The notes beneath the pieces are model-generated. The model did no database searches and was not told the origin of the DNA. It saw only the letters and a list, made by a program, of their open reading frames with translations. From NCBI GenBank assembly GCA_002077045.2, contig KZ111140.1:186001-250000 (forward strand): a stretch of DNA of 64,000 bases, given 5' to 3'. The position numbers were made by a program, and so were the translations under genes. Numbering within the stretch: the first letter of the stretch is position 1; each line of letters opens with the position of its first letter. Source of the stretch: Rachicladosporium sp. CCFEE 5018 (taxonomy: Eukaryota > Ascomycota > Dothideomycetes > Cladosporiales > Cladosporiaceae). Positions 20,980 to 32,235 of this stretch are shown piece after piece.

Positions 20980-23700
20980 CTACTCATCCCAGGTCCTCCA
21001 CGCACCCACATCTACAGCCCCGGGCTGATCAAGAAAGAGCTCCACGACAAAACTCTCCAGCTGCGAAGGCGCATACATCGTCTCCAGCACCAGCCACAGA
21101 TCTCCCATCCTCAGCATCTCAGGCCGCAGATCGATCTCAGGTGTCTGTACGCCACTAGCCGAGCCATCAGCAAAATCATCATCGCCAGACACAAGCAGCA
21201 CTTGTTTACGTGACCCATGGCCTAGCTCGATGCCCAGCTTGATCATGGATGTAGACTTGGGTGATTGCTGGGCTGCGTTTGAAGCCTGAAACTGTCGTGC
21301 GACGCCATAGAGATTCACGAGGCGATGCGGGCGCAGGGGAGCGGCTAGTCTGGTGCTGCCTGGACCGAGCCTTGCTGGCCGCAATGGCATGCTCAGCCGT
21401 CCAGCACCGGCACGAGGTAGCAGTGCGATCTGCGCAGGTACCGTGGATTGCACGAGTAAGGTAAACTTGCTAAGCTGCTGCGGCTCGAAGGTGCTGCATA
21501 TGATAGTATAGGTCCCTGCGTCCAAGTATCTAGTCTCGGCTAGACAACAACGGCGACGGTAGTCCTTGCTGTCCACCACGATGTCCTTGTTGCGGACTGA
21601 TCGTATTCTTTGTCCCTTACGATGCACCAGCTTGATGTGTACGTTGAGATCTGGGTCACCGGCCTCGAGCAGTAAGCTCAATGCAGTCCTCTGTGTGACT
21701 GATATGGAGAACTGCGGATTAGTCGAGTATGCTTGGCTATGTGCATTGCCGCCTGCAGTGTCCTTGGTCCACGCACTGGACAATGTTTGAGAGTGCGGGT
21801 GGCGGTCGTGAGCCTCTTCCAACGTGAATGGCGAGTTGCTGAAAGCGCTGATGGTGAATGTGTGGTAGACCAAGGGCAGTTCCTGCGCGCCCGGCACCAC
21901 TGTAATCGAATTTTTAGCCTCGCAGGCATCAAGCTTGAGCAGTAATTGCGGACTATCGACAAAACAAGACTGCTCAACAGCCGCATCGGGCAGTAGAACT
22001 CTACAACCGTCAGTGGAGAAGGACTGCAAGGAGATGAACCCATTGATATCGATCTCGTGGGGTCGCATGTTTGTGTCATCGCCATCATCGACGTTGCGGA
22101 AATGTCTACATAGCAACACCCAGACCGTGCCAGACTCTTTCGGCGTGATTGAAAATTGCGGATGAGCTCTTAGACTACTGAATGCGCCACATGCGACAGC
22201 AGGATCAGAGTGATCCCAAGCGAAGTGGACATCCTGTCTATGAGCGAAGAGGCCCGGATTCCAGTTGAGGTATATCGACTCGAAGTATTGGATGACGTTG
22301 TCCAGATCCATCCAGAATGTGCCAGGTGAAAGCTGCTCATCGGCATTTAGTAAGTCTCTTGTGGACTCTACTGGCTCATCGTCATCCGCATCAATCAATG
22401 AAAGTAGTGCTAGTTCGTTCTCGCCTTGCTCAGTACGGACCGTCTTTGACTCCTTGAAGCGTCCTCGCCAGCTAGTGCCTTCGCACCAGGGATTCTTGAC
22501 CAGGAATAGTCGTTGCCCATCGACCTCGCGCATGTCAATGACCGCATAGTCATGCTCACCCGCAAGACCGATCTCGCGTTCCGCGCGAGCTGAGATCTTG
22601 CCAGTACCCATTGTGACCATGACATCTCCGTAATTGAAGGCTGCTAGGGTCTTGCGCCAGAACGCATCTGGCTCCAGATCATCTGACTGAAGGAAGACTT
22701 GTTCCGGGATCCAGCCAGTCAATATCCATAGATCCGTTCCGCTGTTGCTGCCCGGGAAGTCATATCCGCCACGCACTTTGAGATATGCCTTCTCCAGCAG
22801 GGCAGGCCAGAGTAGTCCGGGATTGTGGCGATCAACAACATGTATGACCCGACTAGTATTACTAGTCGGCAGTCGGTCATCAATCACCACCTTGCGATAA
22901 CATCCGTTGAAGTTCAGTCGCACAATGTACTTGCCGTTTGCAGACATCATGGGTCGACCACCCTCATCCTCGTAAGGATGTAACACCTGGCGCATGATTT
23001 TCGAATGTCCTCGCTCTGCCCTCGCCACCCCAGCACAGATAGAAGCTACGACCGAACAATCTGTAGCAGCGTCTTGCACAACATCGATCTTTCGACTTGC
23101 GCTCATCGACGGTCCGAGATCCGTTCGATTACCAGAGACCCATGCAGTTGGCGGCAATGCGTCTACAGCTCGTCGCCAGCCATCAAAGACTTCATGTTGG
23201 AAGTCCGACAAGCCTAAGACAGCGCTGTCTGTGAACGGCTCTTCACCAGGTGCAAGTATGAACTCGTCAGGAGCGGGAGGCGTGGTCCAAGGTGGAAATT
23301 TGAACCCATTGAGCACGCTCGCCTTGAGCAGTAAAATATGCTCCTTCTTGGTGATCGTCCGAGAATTCTTGGGTTCGCGGAGCTGTCTGACTCTAGTCGC
23401 ATCTGACACATCTAACACTGGCGTAACAAGCACTCTGGATGGTACTCTACGGCCTGCAACGCTTCGCCAGTCCCGAGTCGTTTTGATCTTCTCAGCTTCA
23501 TCAAGTAACTGCTCGAGGCGAGCATTGAGTTGTGTCTTTTCTACAGGATCCTTCGCAAGCTTCAGAGCTCTCATGGAGGTTTCCGCTGCTTTGATGGCGA
23601 TCTCGAGAGCCTCATCGCGGGTCCTTGCAGCTCCCAGGTCTGCTTCATGTTGAGTAACATTGTCTCTGAGTTGATCCAGATCGCGAGATGGCAGACTCAT
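20980..23700 (-). CDS. PALB: PalB/Rim13 calpain-like cysteine protease
   Basis: Intronless, 906 residues. PalB/Rim13 cleaves the zinc-finger regulator PacC/Rim101 in the ambient-pH pathway, on ESCRT-III at endosomal or plasma membranes. An N-terminal MIT-type helical region (residues 1-75, DLDQLRDNVTQHEADLG to RLEQLLDEAEK) is followed by the calpain core with the catalytic triad visible: C215 in TDCSVVAS, H383 in GEHDYAV and N403 in VKNPWCEG. The C-terminal part contains the tandem beta-sandwich (C2L/PBH-like) domains typical of PalB. The start at 23700 (MSLPSRDLDQ) is preferred to 23811 because the extra leader is not MIT-like. The protein is slightly longer than A. nidulans PalB. Confidence 0.92.
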   Translation of the reverse strand: MSLPSRDLDQLRDNVTQHEADLGAARTRDEALEIAIKAAETSMRALKLAKDPVEKTQLNARLEQLLDEAEKIKTTRDWRSVAGRRVPSRVLVTPVLDVSDATRVRQLREPKNSRTITKKEHILLLKASVLNGFKFPPWTTPPAPDEFILAPGEEPFTDSAVLGLSDFQHEVFDGWRRAVDALPPTAWVSGNRTDLGPSMSASRKIDVVQDAATDCSVVASICAGVARAERGHSKIMRQVLHPYEDEGGRPMMSANGKYIVRLNFNGCYRKVVIDDRLPTSNTSRVIHVVDRHNPGLLWPALLEKAYLKVRGGYDFPGSNSGTDLWILTGWIPEQVFLQSDDLEPDAFWRKTLAAFNYGDVMVTMGTGKISARAEREIGLAGEHDYAVIDMREVDGQRLFLVKNPWCEGTSWRGRFKESKTVRTEQGENELALLSLIDADDDEPVESTRDLLNADEQLSPGTFWMDLDNVIQYFESIYLNWNPGLFAHRQDVHFAWDHSDPAVACGAFSSLRAHPQFSITPKESGTVWVLLCRHFRNVDDGDDTNMRPHEIDINGFISLQSFSTDGCRVLLPDAAVEQSCFVDSPQLLLKLDACEAKNSITVVPGAQELPLVYHTFTISAFSNSPFTLEEAHDRHPHSQTLSSAWTKDTAGGNAHSQAYSTNPQFSISVTQRTALSLLLEAGDPDLNVHIKLVHRKGQRIRSVRNKDIVVDSKDYRRRCCLAETRYLDAGTYTIICSTFEPQQLSKFTLLVQSTVPAQIALLPRAGAGRLSMPLRPARLGPGSTRLAAPLRPHRLVNLYGVARQFQASNAAQQSPKSTSMIKLGIELGHGSRKQVLLVSGDDDFADGSASGVQTPEIDLRPEMLRMGDLWLVLETMYAPSQLESFVVELFLDQPGAVDVGAWRTWDE

Positions 23701-24055
23701 GGAGTGTTGATACCCCAACCTAAGCACAGTGTCTCCAGGCTGACGGCTTCTCCACCAAGACGGCGAGTTGATAGAGTCTGCTCCGTAGAAAGTAATCGAA
23801 CGAAAGCGCATGCTCCAATACTTAACAGCCCAGCACCTCGCTCTGGCAGACCTTCGTAATGTCTATACCGCCAAGACTCCTATCGACCACCCTTTCGTAA
23901 CCTCACCCCATCAGTCAGCCTCGGCTCCACATAGGATAGCTCCGGCAACAGCTCATATGCGCGACATCACCACCACACAAATACTCCACTGATCAATCAC
24001 GTGGCTCAAATCCCCGCCTAGAACCCTTCCTACAATCATTGCGCGCACATCGATC
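23701..24055. other. Divergent promoter PALB / small mitochondrial gene
   Basis: 355 bp head-to-head spacer; no gene seen. Confidence 0.6.
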
Positions 24056-24536
24056 ATGGCTTCCCGCATTCTCCGCCCCTCCCTCGTCCTCCGCTCCACC
24101 CCCCTCTCCCTCTCCACAGCCACAGCCAGGACCTTCCGCACAACCTCCCAGCTACGCGCAGAGATCGTGCCGCCGCCGGTGCGGAAACCAGTGGGAGCTT
24201 TCCGGGGAACGTAAGGCCACCCATCATTTACAGGCGCATGCGACGGATGATTGGAGACAGGCGGCTGATACATCGGGAACAGCATCTTCGGCTTCCTCCT
24301 CGGCACAACACTAGCAGGCACTGGGCTATACTATTACGTGGTGGATGAGTATAAGGTGTCGAATGAGCTGTTGACGGAGGATGTATATGTACGTTCAGGC
24401 TATCTCGTAACATGCCTGGGGATCAAATGAGTGCAGTGGAGGGTGCTAATTCTAGGTTTAGGCGCTACAAGGAGCCGTGCAGCGACTGGAGGGATATGTT
24501 AGGGGATTAGAGGAGGATTTGAAGACGAGGAAGTGA
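24056..24536 (+). CDS. Small predicted mitochondrial single-span protein
   Basis: CDS join(24056..24210,24283..24388,24462..24536), 111 residues, family not recognised. The N-terminus is Arg/Ser/Thr-rich without acidic residues (MASRILRPSLVLRSTPLSL..) and looks like a mitochondrial presequence. A transmembrane helix follows at about 53-72 (IFGFLLGTTLAGTGLYYYVV). The C-terminal part is charged and helical (LQGAVQRLEGYVRGLEEDL) and may form a short coiled coil. The two introns (72 and 73 bp) rejoin in frame: RGT-IFGF and DVY-ALQG. The layout resembles small inner-membrane accessory proteins, but I cannot assign one. Confidence 0.68.
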
Positions 24537-24841
24537 GGGAGGCGGAAGCAGGCAGAGTCAAGAGGGAGACAGCTAGCAGAAAGCCGAAGCCGACAACCCG
24601 CGCGAACGAGGGATCGAAATCAGACACTTCGGGGAGATCGAGCACGTTGAAAGGGCGAGAATGGTGTGCCGGACTGAGTCGAGGAATTTCACCTGTCAGC
24701 ACTAGGAAGCAGACGCGCGTGTATGTACGATACCCACCATTAAAGCTCATATGCTCTGCCAGATTGCCGGAGACCGAATCGCATGAAAGCGCTGTACATG
24801 TTCTCTAAATCAAGCAGAAGTTTCACCATATCAGATATAGC
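24537..24841. other. Intergenic between convergent genes
   Basis: 305 bp between two stops; no gene seen. Confidence 0.6.
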
Positions 24842-25954
24842 TCATGCCTTGGCAGCCACATTCTCAGCAACCAGCTTCGTCTGCTCCGCAGCAGCAGCCA
24901 CCTTCTCCGCGGCGATCTTCTGCAGCTTCGCAAGCTGCTCTTTCCGGATCATGCGCACATATCTGAACAGCAGCACGAATGCTAGCTCCAGGCGCTCCTT
25001 GGTCATCATAAGCAAACCCTGCACTAGCAGACCCTTGAGTATCTGCGGTCCGATGCCTTTGAAAAGTCCGAGGGTGCCTTCGTGGTGGATGATAAAGGCC
25101 ATGACCTCGCCGAAGGATTTGAAAGGCTTGCCATTGCGGGCTGGTGGTGGTCGGGATTGGAGGCCAACTTTGGCGACGATGAGAGGTTGAGTGGCGATTG
25201 TGGCGAGGGATTTGGACATTGCGCCCAGTACTGCGTAGCTGTTAGTGCTTCTTCCTAGGCTGTCTCGCCACATCAATCACTTACAAAATGCCTCATGCGC
25301 CCTCAAAATTTGCTTCCCCGGATAGATCACGTCCTTCAACCTCTGATACGCGCCATACGTGATCGCCGGGTTGACGACCAACACCAAGCTCGCCTTCAAA
25401 CCCCTCCACAACCCACTATACCCATCTTCACTGTCGATGACCTCCTTCGCAGTCGCCAGCAACCCCTTCTTATCGCCCTTCGGCTGCGTCTGTTGCCTTG
25501 TCGTCACGACCGCGATGGGGATCGTGAACAACTGTGCCAGAGCGCCTGCTACAGCTCCCAGAGCGAGCTCGACGGCTGTGTTGGGTGCGCTGGTGTTCTT
25601 TTGCACGCGTGTGAGGTAGAGCGTGCGCACTGTGGAGTACCAGTAGAAGTATGCGAAGTTCGTGCTTGCTACGCCTAGTAAGCTTCCGGCCATGCCAGAG
25701 TAGAGGCCCATGATTCCCTCATCTTCGAGGATCGTCTGGATAGCATGGATTGTCCCGTTGTAGTGTCGATCGTTGGTCGTTGTGGCGGAGCTGTCGTTCT
25801 CGGCGAGTTTGTTCGAGGAGTTGGGACGCTTTTTTATCTGGACTTGAAGTCGAGTCTTGACGATGTCGAGGGGGTAGACGAGCGAGTTTGCGAGGACTGC
25901 GCCGGTGGAGCCTGCTATGGCGAGACCCCAGGGTGGGATCTCGGCTTTCGACAT
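24842..25954 (-). CDS. ANT1: Peroxisomal adenine nucleotide / mitochondrial carrier family transporter
   Basis: CDS complement(join(24842..25230,25285..25954)), 352 residues. Mitochondrial carrier family with three repeats: SLVYPLDIVKTRLQ, LFTIPIAVVTTRQQ and ATQPLIVAKVGLQ. The divergent second and third signatures and the WGLAIAGSTGAVLANSLVYPLD start match the PMP47/Ant1 group, which brings ATP into peroxisomes for fatty-acid activation and beta-oxidation. The 54-bp intron has a GCACTAAC branch point. The C-terminal tail is Ala/Lys-rich (AAEKVAAAAEQTK) and longer than the core fold. Assignment to the peroxisomal group rests on motif memory; another carrier subtype is possible. Confidence 0.82.
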
Positions 25955-26634
25955 GGCTGCGATAGGAAGTCTAGTCGTTCAGCAAAGGGTAGGACCTTAG
26001 AAGGATGAGGTGGACAGATAGGTGCTGATGTGGGCCGCTGAGGTGGCAACTGGACTACGTCGAGAGCATAGCTATAACGAAGAGGTGTCGATATTACCTA
26101 CAAGACGGGCACGATGGTCTAGATGGCGCAAATGTCGTCTGTTGAAGCTCTCCAATGTTGCAAGCCACGATGTCGTCGGCTTGCATCTTGGACCTCGGCA
26201 GCACAGGCCGATGTTGCCCGCGTCCGGTCACTCTTTCCCTGTACATCGTTGACACCTTCTGCACAACTGCAATGCATCCTATCGCAAATCGCCTTTTCAG
26301 GACCGGAATGGATGAAGCACGCTACGGTACACTGTCTACCCTTCACAAGACTTGACATAACGTCGCCGTCGTTCGATCGCGTTCTAACATAGAGTTCGTG
26401 ATCGCGCACAGCCACAGCGGCGACATCCCGCAGACAAAGAGCTGTAAGTGAGGTATGACGTCCACGTGGAACAGTGGGGCAGTGTAGGCGTCGTAATACA
26501 CCTTGGGTTGTGTACGGATTGTTGATGACTGCCGCAAGTATAGCCCAATTGCCCAGGTCTCTCACTGGAGCTCTCGTCTTCCATATCATAGCACCCAGCG
26601 CACGTCGCATCACCTTTGCAGTCAGCCCGCGGCA
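25955..26634. other. Divergent promoter region
   Basis: 680 bp between the carrier start and the PPxY-protein start. No gene seen. Confidence 0.55.
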
Positions 26635-27068
26635 ATGGCCTCACATCAACAGATCCCCACCGACGCGCCACCTTCCTACGACTCGATAGCCTCCTCACCC
26701 TCAGGCTCTTCTCGCCCGTCACATTTGGTGCAGGTCGAGATCTCAGCGCCGCATTTAGCATCTGTGAGTTTGGGGATGTCTTTCCGACTAACATCGAGCT
26801 CCAGCAGGTGTTCCGACCGCGGCCTGCTGGACAGTACATGGAGCTTGAATGTCACACTGTTCGCGTGCAGGTGGAGGAAATTGTGCGGCTCGAGCAGAAG
26901 ATCTACTTTTTGGATATTGAGATTACTGCTCGATCCGTGGCTCCCACCGCGAGTGAGATGATCGAGGATGCGATAGACGCCTTCGATGTGTTCCACAAGC
27001 CTAGCGTCGAGCGCAAGGCCGCGAAGGGCGCTTTGTTGGGCAAAATGAAGCGCTTCCGTTTGACATGA
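26635..27068 (+). CDS. Unknown small protein with PPxY motif
   Basis: CDS join(26635..26763,26805..27068), 130 residues, function unknown. The N-terminus has the PPSY sequence at residues 12-15, a PPxY ligand for WW domains such as those of Nedd4/Rsp5 ubiquitin ligases. The rest is mixed (FRPRPAGQYMELECHTVRVQVEEIV, YFLDIEITARS) and ends basic (GKMKRFRLT). The intron is very short, 41 bp (26764-26804), with donor GTGAGT and branch CTAAC; a 44-bp alternative ending at the next CAG would also keep frame. If the intron is unspliced the ATG frame is disrupted, while a different upstream frame becomes open through the site. Confidence 0.5.
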
Positions 27069-27630
27069 ACGGCTTGATTCGCAGACATGCGTGCGTACGT
27101 CGTTCTGCAAGACGTTCATCACAAAGCAAGCATCTCATCGACAGGATCGCTCTTTTCTGTGTTACAGATGACGGGTTGTTTAAGCTCGCCCTCGTCGACA
27201 TGTCAAAATTCAAGATGTGGTGTTCGAGTCAACTCTGAAACGCCGCGCCCAAAGCGTGCCCAGGTCCGACGGAAAGTGGTCGTCCGCGTCTGCCGCGCCG
27301 AAGCAATATACATCAGACGACATGCACCGTACAACAGCTACTTTCATGCGACTAGAGGACTGCGATACACGAAATGGGTCATGCAAGGCCACAAGACGAG
27401 GGTTACCAGCCGTCATCATCGCCCAAAGCCGACATGGGCTCAAACCTCCCGGCCACTAGGAGCCACTTGCCGTCTTCCATACTTCCTGTAATGTCGCATG
27501 ACTTGAAGAGGCGCTGCACTATCATGCTGCAGCGATTCTCGTATAAGACCTGCCTGGACTAGGTATACCTGCTCAAACGTACTCATTATTCAGTTTTCAC
27601 ACATTCACTACATTTCTTGGCGGTGCAAGT
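27069..27630. other. Intergenic: LPMO promoter
   Basis: 560 bp upstream of the LPMO gene; no gene seen. Confidence 0.55.
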
Positions 27631-28847
27631 ATGAAGACTACATTCTTCACTCTCGCCGCGGCGCTGGCCGTCCGCGAAGTCGCTGCCCATGCTACTTTCC
27701 AAGACCTATGGGTCAATGGTGTCGACCAAGGTCAGCAGTGTGTCCGTCTGCCGCAGTCAAACAGCCCGCTGCAAGATGTGACATCGAACAACATCCGTTG
27801 TAATGCCAACATCGGTGCTGTATGTATCGCCCCTTCTCCTGATCACACATCGGTCGATCACTGACGTCTCATAGGTCTCCGGCCGTTGTGCTGTAGCAGC
27901 TGGCGACACCGTCTCAATCGAGATGCACCAACAAGGTGGCGATCGCGGCTGCGGCAGCGAAGCCATCGGCGGCGCCCACTACGGTCCAGTCCACGCCTAC
28001 CTGTCCAAGGTCTCCGACGCACGCACAGCAGACGGCTCGTCAGGCTTCTTCAAGATCTTCGCCAACACCTGGGCGCCCGCTAAGAACGGCGCAGCCGACA
28101 ATGACTACTGGGGAACAAAGGAGCTGAACAACTGCTGCGGCAAGATGGACGTGACCATTCCCTCCGACATCCCTGCTGGCGACTATCTCCTCCGTGCTGA
28201 GGTCATTGCGCTGCACGTCGCAAGCGGCCTGAACGGTGCGCAGTTCTACGTCTCTTGCTACCAGATCACTGTCTCTGGTGGTGGCAGCGCCAGCCCGGCG
28301 ACCGTTACCTTCCCAGGTGCATACAAGAACACCGACCCAGGTATCTACATCGACATCCACAACAGCATCTCGACTTACATCGACCCCGGCCCGACTGTAT
28401 ACGCTGGCGGTGTGTCGCGCGCACCCCTTGCGTCAGGCTGCACTGGCTACGCCGCGAAGGAGACACCCACGAAGTCTGTGGTGCAGCCTACGATCTACAC
28501 GCCTGGTCAAGGTGGCGCGTCGACCACTTCGGCTGCTGCTACTACGTCAGCTGCGGGAACGACGACGACTGGAAAGACGTCCACGACGACGACCGGGAGG
28601 ACATCCACGCCCCCGCCGACAACACTGAAGACTACGACGACGACGTCCAAGGCTGCTACGACCAGCGCTGGTGGTGGATCATGCTCCGTGGCCAAGTACG
28701 CTCAGTGTGGCGGGACTGGCTGGACCGGTTGCACGGCTTGCGCTGTAAGTAACACCGATTATAACTGGTGTATGATGCACATCCTGACCTCATTTCCAGT
28801 CTGGCTCTACCTGCACAGGCAGCGGGTACTACTACCAGTGTTTGTAG
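27631..28847 (+). CDS. AA9 lytic polysaccharide monooxygenase with CBM1
   Basis: CDS join(27631..27819,27875..28744,28800..28847), 368 residues. A secreted copper enzyme that oxidatively cleaves cellulose. Signal peptide 1-19, then the copper-binding N-terminal His20 (HATFQDLWVNG). The second ligand H98 lies in AHYGPVHAYL, with H177, Q186 and the axial Tyr188 in the block HVASGLNGAQFYVS, so the active site looks complete. A Thr/Ser-rich linker (about 275-330, ACG-type repeats in the DNA) leads to a C-terminal family-1 cellulose-binding module, CSVAKYAQCGGTGWTGCTACA joined across a 55-bp intron to SGSTCTGSGYYYQCL, with all the usual cysteines. Points to a plant-associated or saprotrophic life. 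Confidence 0.95.
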
Positions 28848-29352
28848 GTCATTGGCGGATGTCCGTCTGGTTCGTACTTAGCATCGTACTGCAGCGCAGA
28901 CATTTTTGGTCGAAAGTATGGCACCAGAGGGCGACTTCAAGCAGCTTCTTCATACCCGGTATTGAATGCATTAGACAAACAATCAGCACATGCACGGCGT
29001 CAGTGACTCCCCCAGCACTCGGACTTCCTCGATGCTTGCAGTCATCATCCCGTGTATCACGCGTGACATGTCATCGACCTCAATGCACTCGTGATTGATC
29101 ATGTGGACGGGCAGACAAAGAAATCAGCTCTTGTACATGCTGATTGACTGCCTCAAACCGCCAAGCCATCTCCACGCGTTTCAGACCTCACCCTTGGCAG
29201 CGATCTGACATCCAACTCCACCGCATCACGCGCTCACGTTTCATGCCCTGCAACTCGTCGCATACCTGAATGCCAGTCCCTCATGCAATGCCACTCACCC
29301 ATTTCTCCCCATAGCTTTACCCCATCTCGCATCACCGACCCCAACCCTGACA
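28848..29352. other. Intergenic
   Basis: About 500 bp between the LPMO stop and the Sec2-like start; no gene seen. Confidence 0.6.
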
Positions 29353-30153
29353 ATGGCCACAAATCCCTACCCCTCCTCCCCTCCCAAACCGCACCCACAG
29401 CACCAACCCCATGACTCCGGCCTCTCCCTCACAGCCTCCACAGTCCTCTCCCCGGAAGCGCAAAAACGCATCTCAGACCTCGAAGCCGAGCTCTCCCTCC
29501 TCACGGACAAAGTCGCCTCAGCCTCCCAACGCTTCGCAGACTACGAAAATGAGATCCGCGTGCTGAACGCTCAGGTACGGCAGGAGAAACGAAGGAATGC
29601 TAGTCTAGATTGCACTGTGTCGGGTGGCGAAGGAGGTGGGGAGGCAGGGAGGGTAGTTGGAGTCGCGGAGCGGGCGGTCAATGGCAGTGCGGCGCAGAAG
29701 CCAGGGATCAGCAGGTTCGGGAGTTTCATGCACGCGCGGAAAGCTATTGGCGGCTTGGGCGCGACGCCGGAGACTGAGGTGGCGTATCCGCTTGCTTCCG
29801 CCGGTGCTGCTGCGAGGGAGAGGGAACTCGAAGCGCAGCTATCTCAAGAGCGCGATCTGCGCCTCGCGGCCGAGGCGAAAGTGAGAGACACGGCTGGTGA
29901 GGTGGAAGAGCTGACTGCGAGTCTGTTCGGGCAGGCCAATGAGATGGTCGCGACCGAGAGGAAGGAGAACGCGAGGTTGAAGGAGCGGATTCAATTCCTG
30001 GAACGCAGGGATGCGAAGTTCGGGACGAGGGTGCAGGCGCTTGAGGAGAGGGATCGGGAGAGGCAGAGGAGGTTGGAGAATTTGGAACGGGCTGTGGGGA
30101 GGGCGGAACGGGTGAGAGGGGTGCTTGGTGGTGGGGCAGGGGAGAAGGGGTGA
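29353..30153 (+). CDS. SEC2: Sec2-type Rab guanine-nucleotide exchange factor domain protein
   Basis: Intronless, 266 residues. Residues about 170-220 (ELEAQLSQERDLRLAAEAK to VEELTASLFGQANEMVATERKENARLKERI) match the long coiled coil of Sec2/Rabin, which catalyses GDP release from the exocytic Rab Sec4 on secretory vesicles. A first coiled coil is near 35-80 (RISDLEAELSLLTDKVASASQRF). Fungal Sec2 is often longer with C-terminal regulatory sequence; here only the coiled-coil part is present, ending in a Gly-rich tail. This short form is common in filamentous fungi as I recall. Confidence 0.75.
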   Translation: MATNPYPSSPPKPHPQHQPHDSGLSLTASTVLSPEAQKRISDLEAELSLLTDKVASASQRFADYENEIRVLNAQVRQEKRRNASLDCTVSGGEGGGEAGRVVGVAERAVNGSAAQKPGISRFGSFMHARKAIGGLGATPETEVAYPLASAGAAARERELEAQLSQERDLRLAAEAKVRDTAGEVEELTASLFGQANEMVATERKENARLKERIQFLERRDAKFGTRVQALEERDRERQRRLENLERAVGRAERVRGVLGGGAGEKG

Positions 30154-30311
30154 ATCAACGTGCGGAGCTATTCTACACTCTTCACGTCCATTTCTCCGGA
30201 CGGGCAACATGAGAACGTCGACATGGCCACTATACGGATGCCAGCCGGGTTGCTGTAGTACGAAGCCACACATCTTACACACGACAGCAATGCGACGCTC
30301 ATGCGCGGAGG

Positions 30312-32235
30312 TTACCAAGGTCTCTCCTTCCCATGATCCGACTTCGCCAAATCCGCCTTGATGAAGTCCGCAGCCCTCTCCGCCAACGCATACACAAGCG
30401 TCTGCAGGTTTCCTCTCGGCAGCATCGGAATAACACTAGCATCCACAACTCTTAGACCTCTGACGCCATGAACGCGGAATCTCTCATCTACGACCCCGCC
30501 ACTCTTTTTCGGGAGCATAGCGCAAGTTCCGACAGGATGATACTCACTCTGCATCAACCGCCTGATCTCGCTCTCCACGTTCTCCTCCGTGAGATGGCGA
30601 TAGACGGGCTGTAGGACTGTTCCATTACCAACCAGATGATCCGAGAGTGGCGGCGTAACAGCCAGAGCATTCTGGACGTGAAGTGTGATTTTGGACAGAA
30701 TCGTGATGTCGGCCGGGTGCTCGAGGTAGTGCGGATCGATATCCGGATGCACCGCGGGATCCGATGAGACGATATGCACGGTCCCGCGCGAGAAAGGGTG
30801 CTCCAGCACGCCGAGGATAGTGAAGTAATTTCCCGGCGTCGGAGCGAAGAAAAGCTGCGTCGTGTCGTTCGCGAGCTCGGGGTTCATGCCGCTGGCGGTG
30901 TTCATGTGTTGTACCGCCGCTTCGGAGGGGTTGAGCAGGTCGCTGAGTGTAAGGCGGTACTGTGCTGCCAGACCTGGATGCGAGGTCTTGGATTTGAGTT
31001 TGGAGAGCTCGCTGGTCAAAGAAGCGTACTCAGTGGCATTTGGCAGGATTTGCGCGAGCGACAGCAGCGCGCCACCGAGAGCTACCGTGGCAAGAGGCCC
31101 AGTAGCGTCAGCGAGGTACTCGTCAGGAGCGGCGTTGAAATCCGTCTTGTTGGCGAGATCGTCCAGTGTTGGGATCCCGGGGTTCACTTCGAAGCCGAGA
31201 GGCATGTAGGGGTGATCTTGCAAATTATCACCTACGTTCGGGTTCTCGTGGACTAGCGGAACATCCGCCGCACGGAGGACTTGCTTCGACCCGATGCCGG
31301 ACAGCTCGAGGATCTGAGGAGAGCCGAAGGAGCCGGCACTGAGAATCACCTCGTGCTTGGCTTTGATACTGTGTGCGGTGCCGTTGATGCTGAAGCGGAC
31401 TCCTGTAGCTACTGGTAATCTGCCGTGCGTATCGAACTCGATCTTTGCGACAAGAGCATCTGTGAAGACCTTGAGGTTCTTCCTACTAGCCGCAGCTTTG
31501 AGGTAAGTGTTCGCAGCGTAGCTTCGAGTATTACTACTTTTATCAGCGTTAGTCAAGATAGTGTACCCTCCCAACGCCACTCATCCCTCGGATCCTCTTT
31601 CACGCCGATGCCTAGTCCCTCGTAGCTCCTGGGCCACGCCTCGTCAAGCACAGTATACTGTCCCTCCCTCGGGAAGCCATTCGCCACCGGCCCAGCAGTG
31701 CCATGCAAATCCAGCTCTAGAGATTCCAGATCTAGATCCTGCACCACAGCTTCCGAAGGCGCAGTGACGTTCTCCACTTTGGTGAAATACGGCTCAAGCT
31801 GCTCCCAACTCCACCCCTCGTTCCCCAGCCGTCCCCAGTCATCAATGTTCCGCCTACTCGCATGCGTCCAGGCTAGATAGTTGATCGCACTTGAGCCGCC
31901 TAGCGGCTTTCCCCGCGGATGGCCGATCACGCGGTCGTTCAGATGCGTTTGTTGAACGGTGGTGTAGATCCAGTCATAGTCCGGATTGCCGTAGAGTGAG
32001 GTTAACAGGCCCGGGGCGAGGACATTAAGGTCTGTAGAGCGGTCTTGGCCAGCTTCTAGGACCGCGACGGAGATCGACGGTATCTCAGTGAGACGCGATG
32101 CGAGGACCAGACCGGCTGTGCCGCCGCCGATGATGACCTTGAAGCCTGATTTAGTAGTCTGCTTGAATAGATGCAATTGTCGTCAGTAGAAAGGCTTACA
32201 TAGTCATAGCTCCCCACCGACACGGCAGTCGACAT
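30312..32235 (-). CDS. GMC oxidoreductase with apparent frameshift
   Basis: FAD-dependent glucose-methanol-choline family enzyme. Exon 1 is 32235-32200 (MSTAVSVGSYDY), then a 62-bp intron, then exon 2 from 32137 with the FAD motif VIIGGGTAGLVLASRL, GHPRGKPLGGSSAINYL and on to GVKEDPRDEW. The conserved continuation ALGGYTILTNADKS lies in another frame starting at 31580, just after an in-frame TGA, so the frame changes between about 31580 and 31556. No intron of valid size joins the two. The rest is intact to the stop at 30312, including SAGSFGSPQILELSGIG, the catalytic His in EYHPVGTCAML and the final VVDASVIPMLPRGNLQT. Either a sequencing indel or a young pseudogene. Substrate unknown. Confidence 0.8.
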
